From Vulcanimicrobiota bacterium (GTDB taxonomy: Bacteria > Vulcanimicrobiota > Vulcanimicrobiia > Vulcanimicrobiales > Vulcanimicrobiaceae), in contig DAIDHQ010000013.1 of NCBI GenBank assembly GCA_027459645.1, positions 25,772 through 89,771 of the forward strand: DNA of 64,000 bases, read 5' to 3'. A program made the translations under genes and the position numbers. Of this stretch, positions 16,580 to 24,816 are shown in pieces. Each line of letters starts with the position of its first letter. Position 1 is the first letter of the stretch. Under the pieces are notes generated by a model. That model was not told the origin of the DNA. It made no database searches and worked only from the letters and a program-made list of their open reading frames with translations.

Positions 16580-16591
16580 ATCATTTTCGCC

Positions 16592-16748
16592 GTAGCATAT
16601 CGTCCTTGGCGGCCGCAAGACCGCTCCTCGCGGCACATCGTGTGCCGCTCCTGCTACGCGAGTTTTGCGCCACGTCCAAAGGAAGTTCGCATCCTGCGAA
16701 TGGCGCAAAACTTCGAGTTCTTGCTTACCGCCAAGGACGATGCGCTAC
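16592..16748. repeat. Nested inverted-repeat element (about 157 bp)
   Basis: Non-coding sequence between convergent genes. Outer arms at 16592-16612 and 16728-16748 are complementary over 19 of 21 bases (both contain ATCGTCCTTGGCGG or its complement). Inside are three further perfect stems: GCGGCAC/GTGCCGC (16630-16648), AGTTTTGCGCCA/TGGCGCAAAACT (16661-16712), and TTCGCA/TGCGAA (16686-16700) within the latter's loop. Another short stem, CGCGAG/CTCGCG, follows at about 16748-16764. This could be a miniature inverted-repeat element or a structured RNA; no family recognised. Confidence 0.65.
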
Positions 16749-16770
16749 GCGAGAACGTCTCGCGAGTGCG

Positions 16771-17640
16771 TTAGCGTCCGCGGTTGAGGCGATATTCTAC
16801 GAAGCTGCGAGCGACCAGGTTCGTCAAAAAGATGAAGATCATCAGCAGCGCGGCGGCGGCGTACGCGAGTTGGTGCGATTGCTCGAACGGCTGGCTGATG
16901 TACGTCCACACGACGTAGGTCAGGTAGCCGACCGGTGAATGCGTCGGCGCGAGCGTCGGCATGTAGTTCGACCAACCGGCGGTGTAGATCAGCGGCGCCG
17001 TTTCGCCGAGCCCAATGCCCGTCGCAACGAGAATGCCGGTAAGAATGCCCGGAAGCGCGTAGGGCAGATCGATCGACGATACGACCATCGCCGGACGAGC
17101 GCCGAGCGCGACGGCGCCCTCTTTCAAAGCGCGCGGAACGTTCGTTAGCGACACGTCCGCGGCGCGCACAACGTAGGGCAGCATGAAAATCGCGAGCGCA
17201 AGCGCGCCGGCGATGAGCGAGAATCCCCAGCCCGCTTCTTCCACGAGCGCGACGTAGAGAAAATAGCCGACGACGATCGACGGAACGCCGGCGAGCACGT
17301 CGACCATGAAACGAATCACGCGCTTCATCCCCGGCGGGGCAAACTCGACGGTCCAGATGGCCGTTCCGATGCCGACGACGATCACGATCAGCAAGCCGAT
17401 CACGACTAGCACGAGCGTACCGACGATGGCATTGGAAAGACCGCCGGCGATGCCTTGCGTCGGTGTGAAGAGCAGCGACGGCTTGAGCGCGGGCAGACCG
17501 CGCGCAAGCACGAATGCGAAGATGGCAAACAGCAAGCCGATTACGGCGACCAAACACGCAACGCTCAGGCTCCACCACGCCTGGCTGATGCGCGTCTTCA
17601 GTGCCGTCTTGCCGGCGGTTTCGGCAAACGTGTTCGTCAT
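16771..17640 (-). CDS. pstA: Phosphate ABC transporter permease PstA
   Basis: Second inner-membrane permease of the high-affinity phosphate importer, 289 aa with six predicted helices. The cytoplasmic EAA-type loop ALKEGAVALGARPAMVVSSIDLP and the following GILTGILVATGIGLGETAPLIYTAG are characteristic of PstA. ATGA overlap with pstC. The gene is last in the visible operon: pstB and phoU, which usually follow, are absent. Confidence 0.92.
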   Translation of the reverse strand: MTNTFAETAGKTALKTRISQAWWSLSVACLVAVIGLLFAIFAFVLARGLPALKPSLLFTPTQGIAGGLSNAIVGTLVLVVIGLLIVIVVGIGTAIWTVEFAPPGMKRVIRFMVDVLAGVPSIVVGYFLYVALVEEAGWGFSLIAGALALAIFMLPYVVRAADVSLTNVPRALKEGAVALGARPAMVVSSIDLPYALPGILTGILVATGIGLGETAPLIYTAGWSNYMPTLAPTHSPVGYLTYVVWTYISQPFEQSHQLAYAAAALLMIFIFLTNLVARSFVEYRLNRGR

Positions 17641-18683
17641 GCGTGGCCCCGCCCTTCACGTCGATCGGCGCCGCGCATCATAGCGCGCGCGATCACGTTG
17701 ATCAGCAGCGTGATGATAAAGAGCGTGCAGGCAAGTTCCGCAAGCGACCGCTGCGCCATCCCGGTTGCATCGGTGAGTGCCGATTCGAGTTGCGAAACAA
17801 TGACGGCCGCGATCGTATTGACCGGCGAGAAAATGTTCGACGGAAACGCGTTGATCGCCGAACCGCATACCATCAGGACGGCCATCGTTTCGCCGATCGC
17901 TCGCCCGAAGGCCAGCATGATCGACGCGACGATGCCCGAGCGCACGCTCGGCAACACCGCCCGCGTCATCGCCTGCCAGCTCGTGCTCCCCAAGGCCATG
18001 CTCGCTTCAAAAATCGCGTTCGATTGCGCGAGAATCACGTCGCGCGTCGTCGCGACCATGATTGGAATTACCATCAGCGACAAAATAAATACCGACGCGA
18101 TCAAACCCGTTCCCGATCCCGTGGGGCCGCCAAGAAACGGGATGAACCCGAGATGCGAGGTCACCCACGGCGCAAGCGCGTTCGAAATCCACGGAACGAG
18201 CACGACGAGTCCCCACAGGCCGTAAACCACCGACGGTATGCCGGCCATCAACTCGACGAGCGCGTTTGCAATCGGCCGCAGTTGACGCGGAATGCGATAG
18301 ACGAGCGCGAGCCCGACCATCAGCGCGAGCGGCACGGATACCAGCATCGTCAGTAACGCGCTCAGCACCGAACCGAAAATAAAGACGAGCGCGCCGAATT
18401 CCGCTCCGGGTGCGCCGCTAAATCCATTGCGGGTCGCGACGCCGCTTCCGTATTGGTTGCCGATGTTCCAAATCGGGCTCGTGAAGAATCCCCAGCCGTT
18501 GAATCTGATCGCCGGATACGCGTAGACGAGCAGAAAGAACAGCATAATAAAGATGATCGCAAAACTGAACAACGCCGCTACGCCGGTGAGGGCGCGTAGC
18601 AGCGTTTGTGAGATCTTGCGTTGGAGCGCAGACGGGGAAGTCGCTTTCGCGACCCCCCCGGCGCTCATTTCCAATGTCGCCAT
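17637..18683 (-). CDS. pstC: Phosphate ABC transporter permease PstC
   Basis: A 348-aa permease. The N-terminal cytoplasmic tail is followed by a helix (ALFSFAIIFIMLFFLLVYAYPAI), a periplasmic loop with FTSPIWNIGNQYGSG, and the EAA loop ASMALGSTSWQAMTRAVLPSVRSG then GRAIGETMAVLMVCGSA, typical of PstC. ATG 18683 was preferred, five bases after the pstS stop; longer in-frame forms would overlap pstS. Confidence 0.92.
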   Translation of the reverse strand: MATLEMSAGGVAKATSPSALQRKISQTLLRALTGVAALFSFAIIFIMLFFLLVYAYPAIRFNGWGFFTSPIWNIGNQYGSGVATRNGFSGAPGAEFGALVFIFGSVLSALLTMLVSVPLALMVGLALVYRIPRQLRPIANALVELMAGIPSVVYGLWGLVVLVPWISNALAPWVTSHLGFIPFLGGPTGSGTGLIASVFILSLMVIPIMVATTRDVILAQSNAIFEASMALGSTSWQAMTRAVLPSVRSGIVASIMLAFGRAIGETMAVLMVCGSAINAFPSNIFSPVNTIAAVIVSQLESALTDATGMAQRSLAELACTLFIITLLINVIARAMMRGADRREGRGHA

Positions 18684-18688
18684 CGAGG

Positions 18689-19726
18689 CTACTGGATCTT
18701 GTTGACCTGAACTTCGCTCTTCGAGCGGATCGCTGCCGGAAGCGGCAGGAAGTGGACCGCGTTCAGGTACTTCGAATTCTGGCCGTCGCTCAGCGCCCAT
18801 TTCAGGAACTTCTTGAGCTGGTCGGCCTTTTCTTTCGATTGCTGGTGCGGGTTCACGATGGCGTATTCGTAGTTGATAATCGGATACGAATTCGCACCGG
18901 GCGCGAAGACGAGCGAGATACGTTCGTCGGTCGGCGTCTGGCGATCGAGCGCGGCAGCGGCCGAGCCGATCGTGGAAGCCGTCGGCAGGACGAAGCGTCC
19001 GGCCTTATTCTTCAGCGCGGCATAGCCGAGGCCGGCCTTGTTCGTCTGATTCAGGAAGCTGACGCCGATGTAGGCGATGCAGCCGCGCGCGTTCTGGCAT
19101 TCCTGCACCATGCCGGGGTTGCCGTTGGCGCCGGTCGCCGAGCTGACCGACGGCCAGCTGATCGTCGTACCGAATCCGGCGGGCCACTGGGAACCGGCCG
19201 ACTTCGTGAGGTACTGCGAGAAGATGAACGTGTCGCCCGAGCCGTCGGAACGGTGGATCGGGACGATTGCCAGATGCGGAAGCTTCACGCCGCGGTTGAT
19301 CGACTTGATCGCGTTGTCATCCCAGTACTGGATTTTGCCGGTGTAGATTCCCGCGAGAACCGGACCCGAGAGATTCAGGTGGCGGTTGTTGAGACCCGGG
19401 ATGTTGTAGTTGATCTGTTGCGCCGAAATCGCGAGCGGAATGTTGAGCATGTGCGTGCTCTTCATCTGCGCGTCGGCCATATACGCATCCGAGGCGCCGA
19501 TCTGAGCGACGCCGCTCATGGCCTGCGAAATGCCGGTGCCGGAGCCCGTGCCTTGCGTCGTGATCTGGACGTCTTTGTGGCTGCGTTGATAGTCGGCCAC
19601 CCAGAGGTTCATCAGCGGATAGAGCAGCGTCGAGCCGGTTTCCAGCAAGTTCGTCGCTGCAAGGGCGCGTCCACCAACGGACGCGATCAGAAGCGCGGCG
19701 AGTGCCAGCGCAGCAGTCTTACGCAT
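18689..19726 (-). CDS. pstS: Periplasmic phosphate-binding protein PstS
   Basis: A 345-aa exported receptor for inorganic phosphate. Signal peptide MRKTAALALAALLIASVGGRALA. Phosphate-binding elements include ETGSTLLYPL, TGSGTGISQAMSG, IGASDAYM, HRSDGSGDTFIFSQYL and the C-terminal SYPIINYEYAIV. ATG 19726 follows GGAG. It leads the pstSCA unit. I looked for a PhoB-type direct repeat in the 165 bp upstream and could not support one. Confidence 0.93.
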   Translation of the reverse strand: MRKTAALALAALLIASVGGRALAATNLLETGSTLLYPLMNLWVADYQRSHKDVQITTQGTGSGTGISQAMSGVAQIGASDAYMADAQMKSTHMLNIPLAISAQQINYNIPGLNNRHLNLSGPVLAGIYTGKIQYWDDNAIKSINRGVKLPHLAIVPIHRSDGSGDTFIFSQYLTKSAGSQWPAGFGTTISWPSVSSATGANGNPGMVQECQNARGCIAYIGVSFLNQTNKAGLGYAALKNKAGRFVLPTASTIGSAAAALDRQTPTDERISLVFAPGANSYPIINYEYAIVNPHQQSKEKADQLKKFLKWALSDGQNSKYLNAVHFLPLPAAIRSKSEVQVNKIQ

Positions 19727-19892
19727 CAAAAAATGACTCCTAGAGAAAGGATTGCGAGGAGCACCACGCGCTCCCGCTCTATCGTGCGGGTTTCCGAACT
19801 AAAGTGGCTTTAAAGCTTGTTTATGGCCGCCTTAATCTTGGGGCTGGAGGGCGCTAAGGATACACCCCCTTGACGACGAATCGCCGTGCGAT

Positions 19893-21620
19893 ATGCCCGA
19901 CCACGATCACGCGACGTCCCTCCCCGAGCTGCGCCACACGGCCGCACACGTGCTTGCCTACGCGGTTCAAGACCTCTTCCCCGAGGCCAAACCAACGATC
20001 GGCCCCGCGATTGAAAACGGTTTCTATTACGACTTCGATCGCAAGCAACCGTTTACCGCAGAGGATCTCGAGCGGCTCGAGCAGCGGATGAACGAGATCG
20101 TGAAGGCCAACTACGAAATGACCGGCCGGCGCGTGACGCGCGACGAAGCCGTCGAGCGCTTCAAGGACAACCCTTATAAGGTAGAGCTCGCGCGCGAGAT
20201 TCCCGATGGCGAGCCGATCACGCTCTACACGATCGGCGAATTCACCGATCTCTGCCGCGGCGGCCACGCGCACACCACGGGCGAGATCGGCGCGGTCAAG
20301 CTGATGAACGTCGCGGGCGCGTATTGGCGCGGCGACGAGCACAACCCCATGCTGCAGCGCATCTACGGCACCGCGTGGTACGAAAAATCGCAGCTGGAAC
20401 ACTATTTGCATCAAATCGAAGAGGCGCAAAAACGCGACCATCGCAAGCTGGGCGTCGAGCTCGATCTCTTTTCGATCGAGGATGATGCCGGCGCGGGATT
20501 GGTCTTCTGGCATCCCAAGGGTGCGATCGTCCGCAACATCATCGAAAACTTCATTCGCGAAGGCTTGCATGACCGTGGTTATCAACCGGTCGTAACGCCG
20601 CACGTCGTCAGCGAAAAGCTCTACGAGATTTCGGGCCATTTGGACAACTACGCGCACGGCATTTTCGGTGCGTTGGAAGTCGAAGAGCAGCGGTTCCGCC
20701 TCAAACCGATGAACTGCCCCGGGCACATTCTGATCTACCGCAGCCGCCTGCACAGCTACCGCGATCTGCCGATCCGCTACAGCGAATTCGGCACGGTGTA
20801 TCGTTACGAGCGCTCTGGCGTCATGCACGGGCTCACGCGCGTGCGCGGCTTCACGCAAGACGACGCGCATCTCTTCTGCACGCCCGACCAGTTGCAAGCC
20901 GAGTTCGAACAAACGCTCGACGAAGCGCTGCGCTTGATGAAGGCGTTCGGCTTCGCGGATTTCGAGTATTTCCTCTCGACCCGCGAACCGCATCTGCGCG
21001 GCGATACGGATCCGATTGCGGAAGCAGCGATCCGGCAAGCGCTCGAGCGCTACGAGTTACCGTACGAGATCGACGAAGGCGGCGGCGCGTTTTACGGACC
21101 GAAGCTCGACATCAACGTGCGCGACGCGATCGGCCGCAAATGGCAGCTCGGCACCGTGCAGGTCGACTTCGTGCTGCCGAAACGGTTCGATCTGAAATAC
21201 CGCGGAAGCGACGGCGCCGATCACACGCCGGTGATGATCCACCGCGCGCTCGCCGGCTCGCTGGAACGCTTCTTCGCGATCCTCATCGAGCATTACGGGG
21301 GCGCGTTTCCCGCCTGGCTCGCGCCGGTGCAAGCAGTCGTCGCGCCCATCTCCGAACATCAGCTGGAGTACGCGCGTGAGATCGGGTCGCGCCTCGAGGG
21401 GATGGGATTTCGCATCTATGTGGATGAGAGCAACGAAAAGCTCGGCTACAAGATTCGCCACTGGAAGACGCAGAAGGTTCCCTATATCCTCGTCGTGGGC
21501 AAACAAGAGGCGGCAGACGGCACGGTGAACGTGAACGAACGCGGCGTCGAAGAAAAACGCACGATCTCCACCGCTGCATTCGCCGAAGAGCTGAAGGACA
21601 AGGTTGCATCCCGTGCCTGA
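19893..21620 (+). CDS. thrS: Threonine--tRNA ligase lacking the TGS domain
   Basis: Class II aminoacyl-tRNA synthetase of 575 aa. It begins directly with the editing domain (HTAAH at 15-19, CRGGH near 121), so the roughly 60-residue N-terminal TGS domain of the usual 640-aa enzyme is missing; no in-frame start upstream could supply it. Catalytic motif 2 and zinc-site segments (KPMNCPGH near 272), motif 3 (HRALAGSLERFF near 450) and the anticodon-binding domain (PVQAVVAPISEHQLEYA onward) are intact. It should be functional; naturally TGS-less forms are known. Confidence 0.93.
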   Translation: MPDHDHATSLPELRHTAAHVLAYAVQDLFPEAKPTIGPAIENGFYYDFDRKQPFTAEDLERLEQRMNEIVKANYEMTGRRVTRDEAVERFKDNPYKVELAREIPDGEPITLYTIGEFTDLCRGGHAHTTGEIGAVKLMNVAGAYWRGDEHNPMLQRIYGTAWYEKSQLEHYLHQIEEAQKRDHRKLGVELDLFSIEDDAGAGLVFWHPKGAIVRNIIENFIREGLHDRGYQPVVTPHVVSEKLYEISGHLDNYAHGIFGALEVEEQRFRLKPMNCPGHILIYRSRLHSYRDLPIRYSEFGTVYRYERSGVMHGLTRVRGFTQDDAHLFCTPDQLQAEFEQTLDEALRLMKAFGFADFEYFLSTREPHLRGDTDPIAEAAIRQALERYELPYEIDEGGGAFYGPKLDINVRDAIGRKWQLGTVQVDFVLPKRFDLKYRGSDGADHTPVMIHRALAGSLERFFAILIEHYGGAFPAWLAPVQAVVAPISEHQLEYAREIGSRLEGMGFRIYVDESNEKLGYKIRHWKTQKVPYILVVGKQEAADGTVNVNERGVEEKRTISTAAFAEELKDKVASRA

Positions 21621-22599
21621 TCGCCGTAGTCACAATCGAAAGATCGCGTCACTTTTTCTCCTTGCAGCGCTCACCGCGTGTCAAGGCAGTTTCGGTTCGG
21701 GCGGAACGGCGGCGCCGGGCGGCGTTGCGCCGCCCGTGAATCCGCAGCAGCAAGTCAATCCTGGCGGCACGCCGACGCCGATTCCGAGCGCGCATCCGAG
21801 TCCGACGCCACCGACCGGCGCAGCGACGTACGCGTTCGCAAGCGCGTCGACCGAGGGTTTGCAGTGCCCGCAAGATCAAGGCTTTTCGTGCGTACTGCGG
21901 TTCAACGTGAAAGCGACTCCGGAACCTTCGCCCTCGGCAAGCGCCAACGCAAAGGGTAAAGCCGCGCAATCTCCCTCGCCGACGCCATCTCCAACGCCCA
22001 CGCCGACACCGTCGCCCGAGCCCTCGGGGTCGGCGTCGCCAGGCGCATCGCCTAATGCCAAAGCATCGGCATCGCCGAAGCCGTCCGGCGCGACGATCAC
22101 GCTGACATCGAAAGCGCTGCCGAAAGACGCGCCCAAGATGGAAAACCCCGATCCCAAAGCGGTTGCAACCGTTGCATTAATGACCGTTTCGCTGCACGCC
22201 GGTGGCGACATTATTCTGCAAGGAAAGGCCATCGCCGATTTCACGCTGCCGAAGGAACAAATCGGCGGACGCGGCTTTGCGCTGCAACTCTTCCGCCAAA
22301 GCGTCAAACATCGCAAAACGATCGACACGTTCGTGGGATCGTACAACAAGTCCGATTACCACGGCAAAAACACGCTGCGTTTCCAAATCGACATGCCGAA
22401 GTTCCAGGTAAAGAAAGACGAAACGTGGCTGCTCGTGCTCTATGGAGATGAAATGCCGAGTGCGAGCGCCTCGCCAAAACCCGGCAGCAGCGCTTCGCCC
22501 GGCGCGTCCCCCCCGGCGAGTGCCTCGCCTTCGGCGAACGCCTCTCCCCAAGCAAGCTCTAGCGCTAGCGCCGCGCCGTCTGCGTCCGCATCGCCCTAA
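21613..22599 (+). CDS. Pro/Ser/Ala-rich low-complexity lipoprotein
   Basis: About 328 aa from GTG 21613, which overlaps the thrS stop (TTG 21604 also possible). Signal with lipobox LTAC (ASLFLLAALTACQG). The mature protein has a Pro-rich spacer (PTPIPSAHPSPTPP), a PSPTPTPTPSPEPSGSASPG tract, a folded central region (about 175-280, with VSLHAGGDIILQGKAIADFTLP), and a C-terminal SAS/ASP-repeat tail. The low-complexity tracts probably span cell envelope material. Function unknown. Confidence 0.68.
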   Translation: MPDRRSHNRKIASLFLLAALTACQGSFGSGGTAAPGGVAPPVNPQQQVNPGGTPTPIPSAHPSPTPPTGAATYAFASASTEGLQCPQDQGFSCVLRFNVKATPEPSPSASANAKGKAAQSPSPTPSPTPTPTPSPEPSGSASPGASPNAKASASPKPSGATITLTSKALPKDAPKMENPDPKAVATVALMTVSLHAGGDIILQGKAIADFTLPKEQIGGRGFALQLFRQSVKHRKTIDTFVGSYNKSDYHGKNTLRFQIDMPKFQVKKDETWLLVLYGDEMPSASASPKPGSSASPGASPPASASPSANASPQASSSASAAPSASASP

Positions 22600-22628
22600 C
22601 GTGTGTCCGCGTAGCATCGCACCCCCAT

Positions 22629-22672
22629 GTCATCCTGAGCGGAGCGCCGCAGGCGCGCAGACGAAGGACCGC
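22629..22672 (+). repeat. Dispersed palindromic repeat, long form
   Basis: GTCATCCTGAGCGGAG core, hairpin GCGCC-gca-GGCGC, then AGACGAAGGACCGC. One of about a dozen copies in the window, all read in the same orientation. Confidence 0.9.
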
Positions 22673-22685
22673 ATCGCACCCCCAT

Positions 22686-22711
22686 GTCATCCTGAGCTTG
22701 TCGAAGGATGA
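22686..22711 (+). repeat. Dispersed palindromic repeat, short form, overlapping a start codon
   Basis: Short form in which TCATCCT and AGGATGA are perfect inverted arms around GAGCTTGTCGA. The ATG of the MFS gene (22708-22710) lies in the right arm. Confidence 0.9.
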
Positions 22712-23928
22712 TCAATAAAACATTCGTCGCAAGCTTTCTCGGGTGGACGCTCGACGCGTACGACTTCTTTCTGGTCATCGTCGTCGTTCCGCATCTCGCG
22801 CACGACTTCGGGCGATCGATCACGGACATCGCGATCGCGACGACGCTGACGCTCGCGCTGCGCCCGGTGGGCGCGTTCATTTTCGGCTGGTTCGCCGATC
22901 GTTTCGGCCGTCGCACGCCGCTGATGATTGACATCGCGCTCTATTCAGTCATCGAACTCCTCACCGCGTTCTCGCCGAACTTCACCGTGTTCCTCATCTT
23001 TCGTGCCGTCTTCGGCATCGCAATGGGCGGCGAATGGGGCCTCGGTGCGGCGCTTGCGATGGAATCGATGCCTGCAAATCGCCGCGGACTCTTTTCCGGC
23101 ATTCTGCAAGAAGGCTACGCGGTCGGCAATCTTCTCGCCGGCGTAACGTACTGGCTGCTCTACGATCACATCGGCTGGCGCGGCATGTTCGTCGTCGGCG
23201 CGCTTCCCGCGCTGCTCATTCTCTACATCCGCACGCAAGTTCCGGAATCCCCGGCATGGCTTGCGAAAAAGCCGGAACGCGAAGCGCTCGGTTCTGGCAT
23301 CCTCTGGCACGCGTTCAAGACGAACTGGCCGCTCTTCATCTACGGCGGCTTCTTCATGGCCGCATTCAACTTCATGTCGCACGGCACGCAAGATCCCTAC
23401 GCGACGTTCCTGATCAAGCAGCATAGCTTCAGTCCGCAACAAGTCGGCATCGTGAACACCATTGCATCGGTCGGCGCGATCATCGGCGGCATCGCCTTCG
23501 GCGCACTCTCGCAGCGGATCGGGCGCCGCATGGCCATCATGATCGCAGCGATCCTGGGAGCGTTCGCGATCCCGCTCTGGGCGTTCAGCCAAACACTTGC
23601 GATGCTCGCCTTCGGCGGCTTCATCATGCAGTTTATGGTGCAAGGCGCGTGGGGCATCATTCCCGCGCATCTGAACGAAATCGCGCCCGCGCTCGCGCGC
23701 GGAACGTTCCCCGGTTTCGTCTATCAGCTCGGCAATCTCATAGCATCGGGCACGCTGCCGCTCATCACGGCGCTCGCCGCGACGACGTTCCTCACGCCGG
23801 TTGGCCCCGACTACGGCAAAGCGATGGCCCTCTTCACCTTGCTCGCGCTGTGCGCCGTCATCGTCACGACGGTGATCGGCTTCGCCGTCGGCAAGGAACG
23901 CCGCACCGAATCGTTCATGTCATCCTGA
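22708..23928 (+). CDS. MFS permease, carboxylate/sialate-lactate (SHS-like) type
   Basis: A 406-aa, 12-helix major facilitator protein. GWTLDAYDFFLVIVVVPHLA in helix 1, GWFADRFGRRTPLMI in the loop 2-3 signature, and GIAMGGEWGLGAALAMESMP in helix 4 match the sialate/lactate (NanT/JEN1-like) branch. It probably imports a monocarboxylate or sugar acid with protons. The start codon lies in the short repeat at 22686-22711 and the last residues (MSS, stop) in the repeat beginning at 23919, so both ends are repeat-derived. The original N-terminus may have been slightly longer. No independent ribosome binding site is visible. Confidence 0.82.
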   Translation: MINKTFVASFLGWTLDAYDFFLVIVVVPHLAHDFGRSITDIAIATTLTLALRPVGAFIFGWFADRFGRRTPLMIDIALYSVIELLTAFSPNFTVFLIFRAVFGIAMGGEWGLGAALAMESMPANRRGLFSGILQEGYAVGNLLAGVTYWLLYDHIGWRGMFVVGALPALLILYIRTQVPESPAWLAKKPEREALGSGILWHAFKTNWPLFIYGGFFMAAFNFMSHGTQDPYATFLIKQHSFSPQQVGIVNTIASVGAIIGGIAFGALSQRIGRRMAIMIAAILGAFAIPLWAFSQTLAMLAFGGFIMQFMVQGAWGIIPAHLNEIAPALARGTFPGFVYQLGNLIASGTLPLITALAATTFLTPVGPDYGKAMALFTLLALCAVIVTTVIGFAVGKERRTESFMSS

Positions 23929-23948
23929 GCGGAGCGCCGAAAGGCGAC
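23919..23948 (+). repeat. Dispersed repeat, partial copy at the MFS 3' end
   Basis: GTCATCCTGAGCGGAGCGCC core truncated after the first hairpin half. It contains the MFS stop codon TGA (23926-23928). Confidence 0.85.
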
Positions 23949-23953
23949 ATTGT

Positions 23954-23997
23954 GTCATCCTGAGCGGAGCGCCGAAGGCGCGAAGACGAAGGACCGC
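23954..23997 (+). repeat. Dispersed palindromic repeat, long form
   Basis: GTCATCCTGAGCGGA, hairpin GCGCC-gaa-GGCGC, then GAAGACGAAGGACCGC. It is directly tandem to the partial copy at 23919. Confidence 0.9.
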
Positions 23998-24074
23998 AAC
24001 CGACTCGCGCACACGAACCACCACCGCGAATACTTCATGCGGAAGTGAAGCATCGGCGTGCGATACTGCAGGGT

Positions 24075-24816
24075 ATGGAACACATCTGGCTCGTCTCGAA
24101 AGATGCCGAAGTCGAAGTGGCGCTCAATCATCCCGATCTCCACGTACGGCCGCCCGATGAGCCGGTTCCGAAAGCCATGCGCGGCGCGTTGCTTGGCGAC
24201 GTCTTTGCCCGTCTTGCCCGAATGAACGAAGGCCCACGACACGACGAGTTGCGCGAACGCATCGTGCGGATCATCGACGGATGGGACACGGCTCGCGTCT
24301 GCGCGCTCGCTCGCGATGCGTCCCGCACGATGCCGGCGCGGGAGGTCGGCGCCTACGTCGTCGCCGTCATGTCGGGCCTCACGCAACCCGAGAAAGCGAT
24401 GCCGCTCATCCACGATTTCGCCGAAGCGATCGCAGGCGGCGCTTCCGATGAAGCAATCGCGCGCGGCGTCGACGCCACACCACGCCTCCTCGAGTTGTTG
24501 CCGAACCGCGCTGACGTCGATGAGCGCGCGAATCGGCTCGGTTTACTCTTCCAAGCGTACGCTGATCGAAGGTCGCGCGGCACCGCCGGTCATTATGACG
24601 CGCCGCTGGGCGGCGTGCGACGTAAACCTCTTCGGCTCGCAGTTGAGGCGCGGCGACGCCCTCGTCATCTTGCTGACGTCGCCGCAGTTTCACTTCGGTA
24701 GCGGCCCACATGCCTGCCCCGGAAAGCAGATTGCACATGCGATTGCCGACGCCGCAGGCTTATTCAGAGCCGCCTACGGCTCAAGGAAAAGCCAAAATTG
24801 TCGGTCCCCATTTTAG
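24075..24816 (+). pseudogene. Cytochrome P450 remnant, frameshifted
   Basis: Two reading frames together resemble a short P450. Frame one (24075 to about 24575) holds HIWLVSKDAEVEVALNHPDL, FARLARMNEGPRH (the C-helix region) and ends LGLLFQAYA. The sequence then continues only in another frame: PPVIMTRRWAACDVNLFGSQ, RRGDALVILL, and the heme-thiolate loop FHFGSGPHACPGKQIAHAIA. The ExxR helix and most of the meander region are missing, and the total is about 740 bp against about 1200 for a normal P450. So there is a frameshift near 24555-24600 plus internal deletions. The 3' end overlaps the convergent protease gene. A sequencing error could explain the frameshift but not the deletions. Confidence 0.7.

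Noticed and set aside
19727..19892. PhoB box upstream of pstS
   Set aside because: No pair of CTGTCAT-like direct repeats at 11-bp spacing could be supported.
22629..23997. CRISPR array
   Set aside because: The repeats are irregularly spaced, palindromic, found in coding regions, and have no spacers of even length or cas genes.
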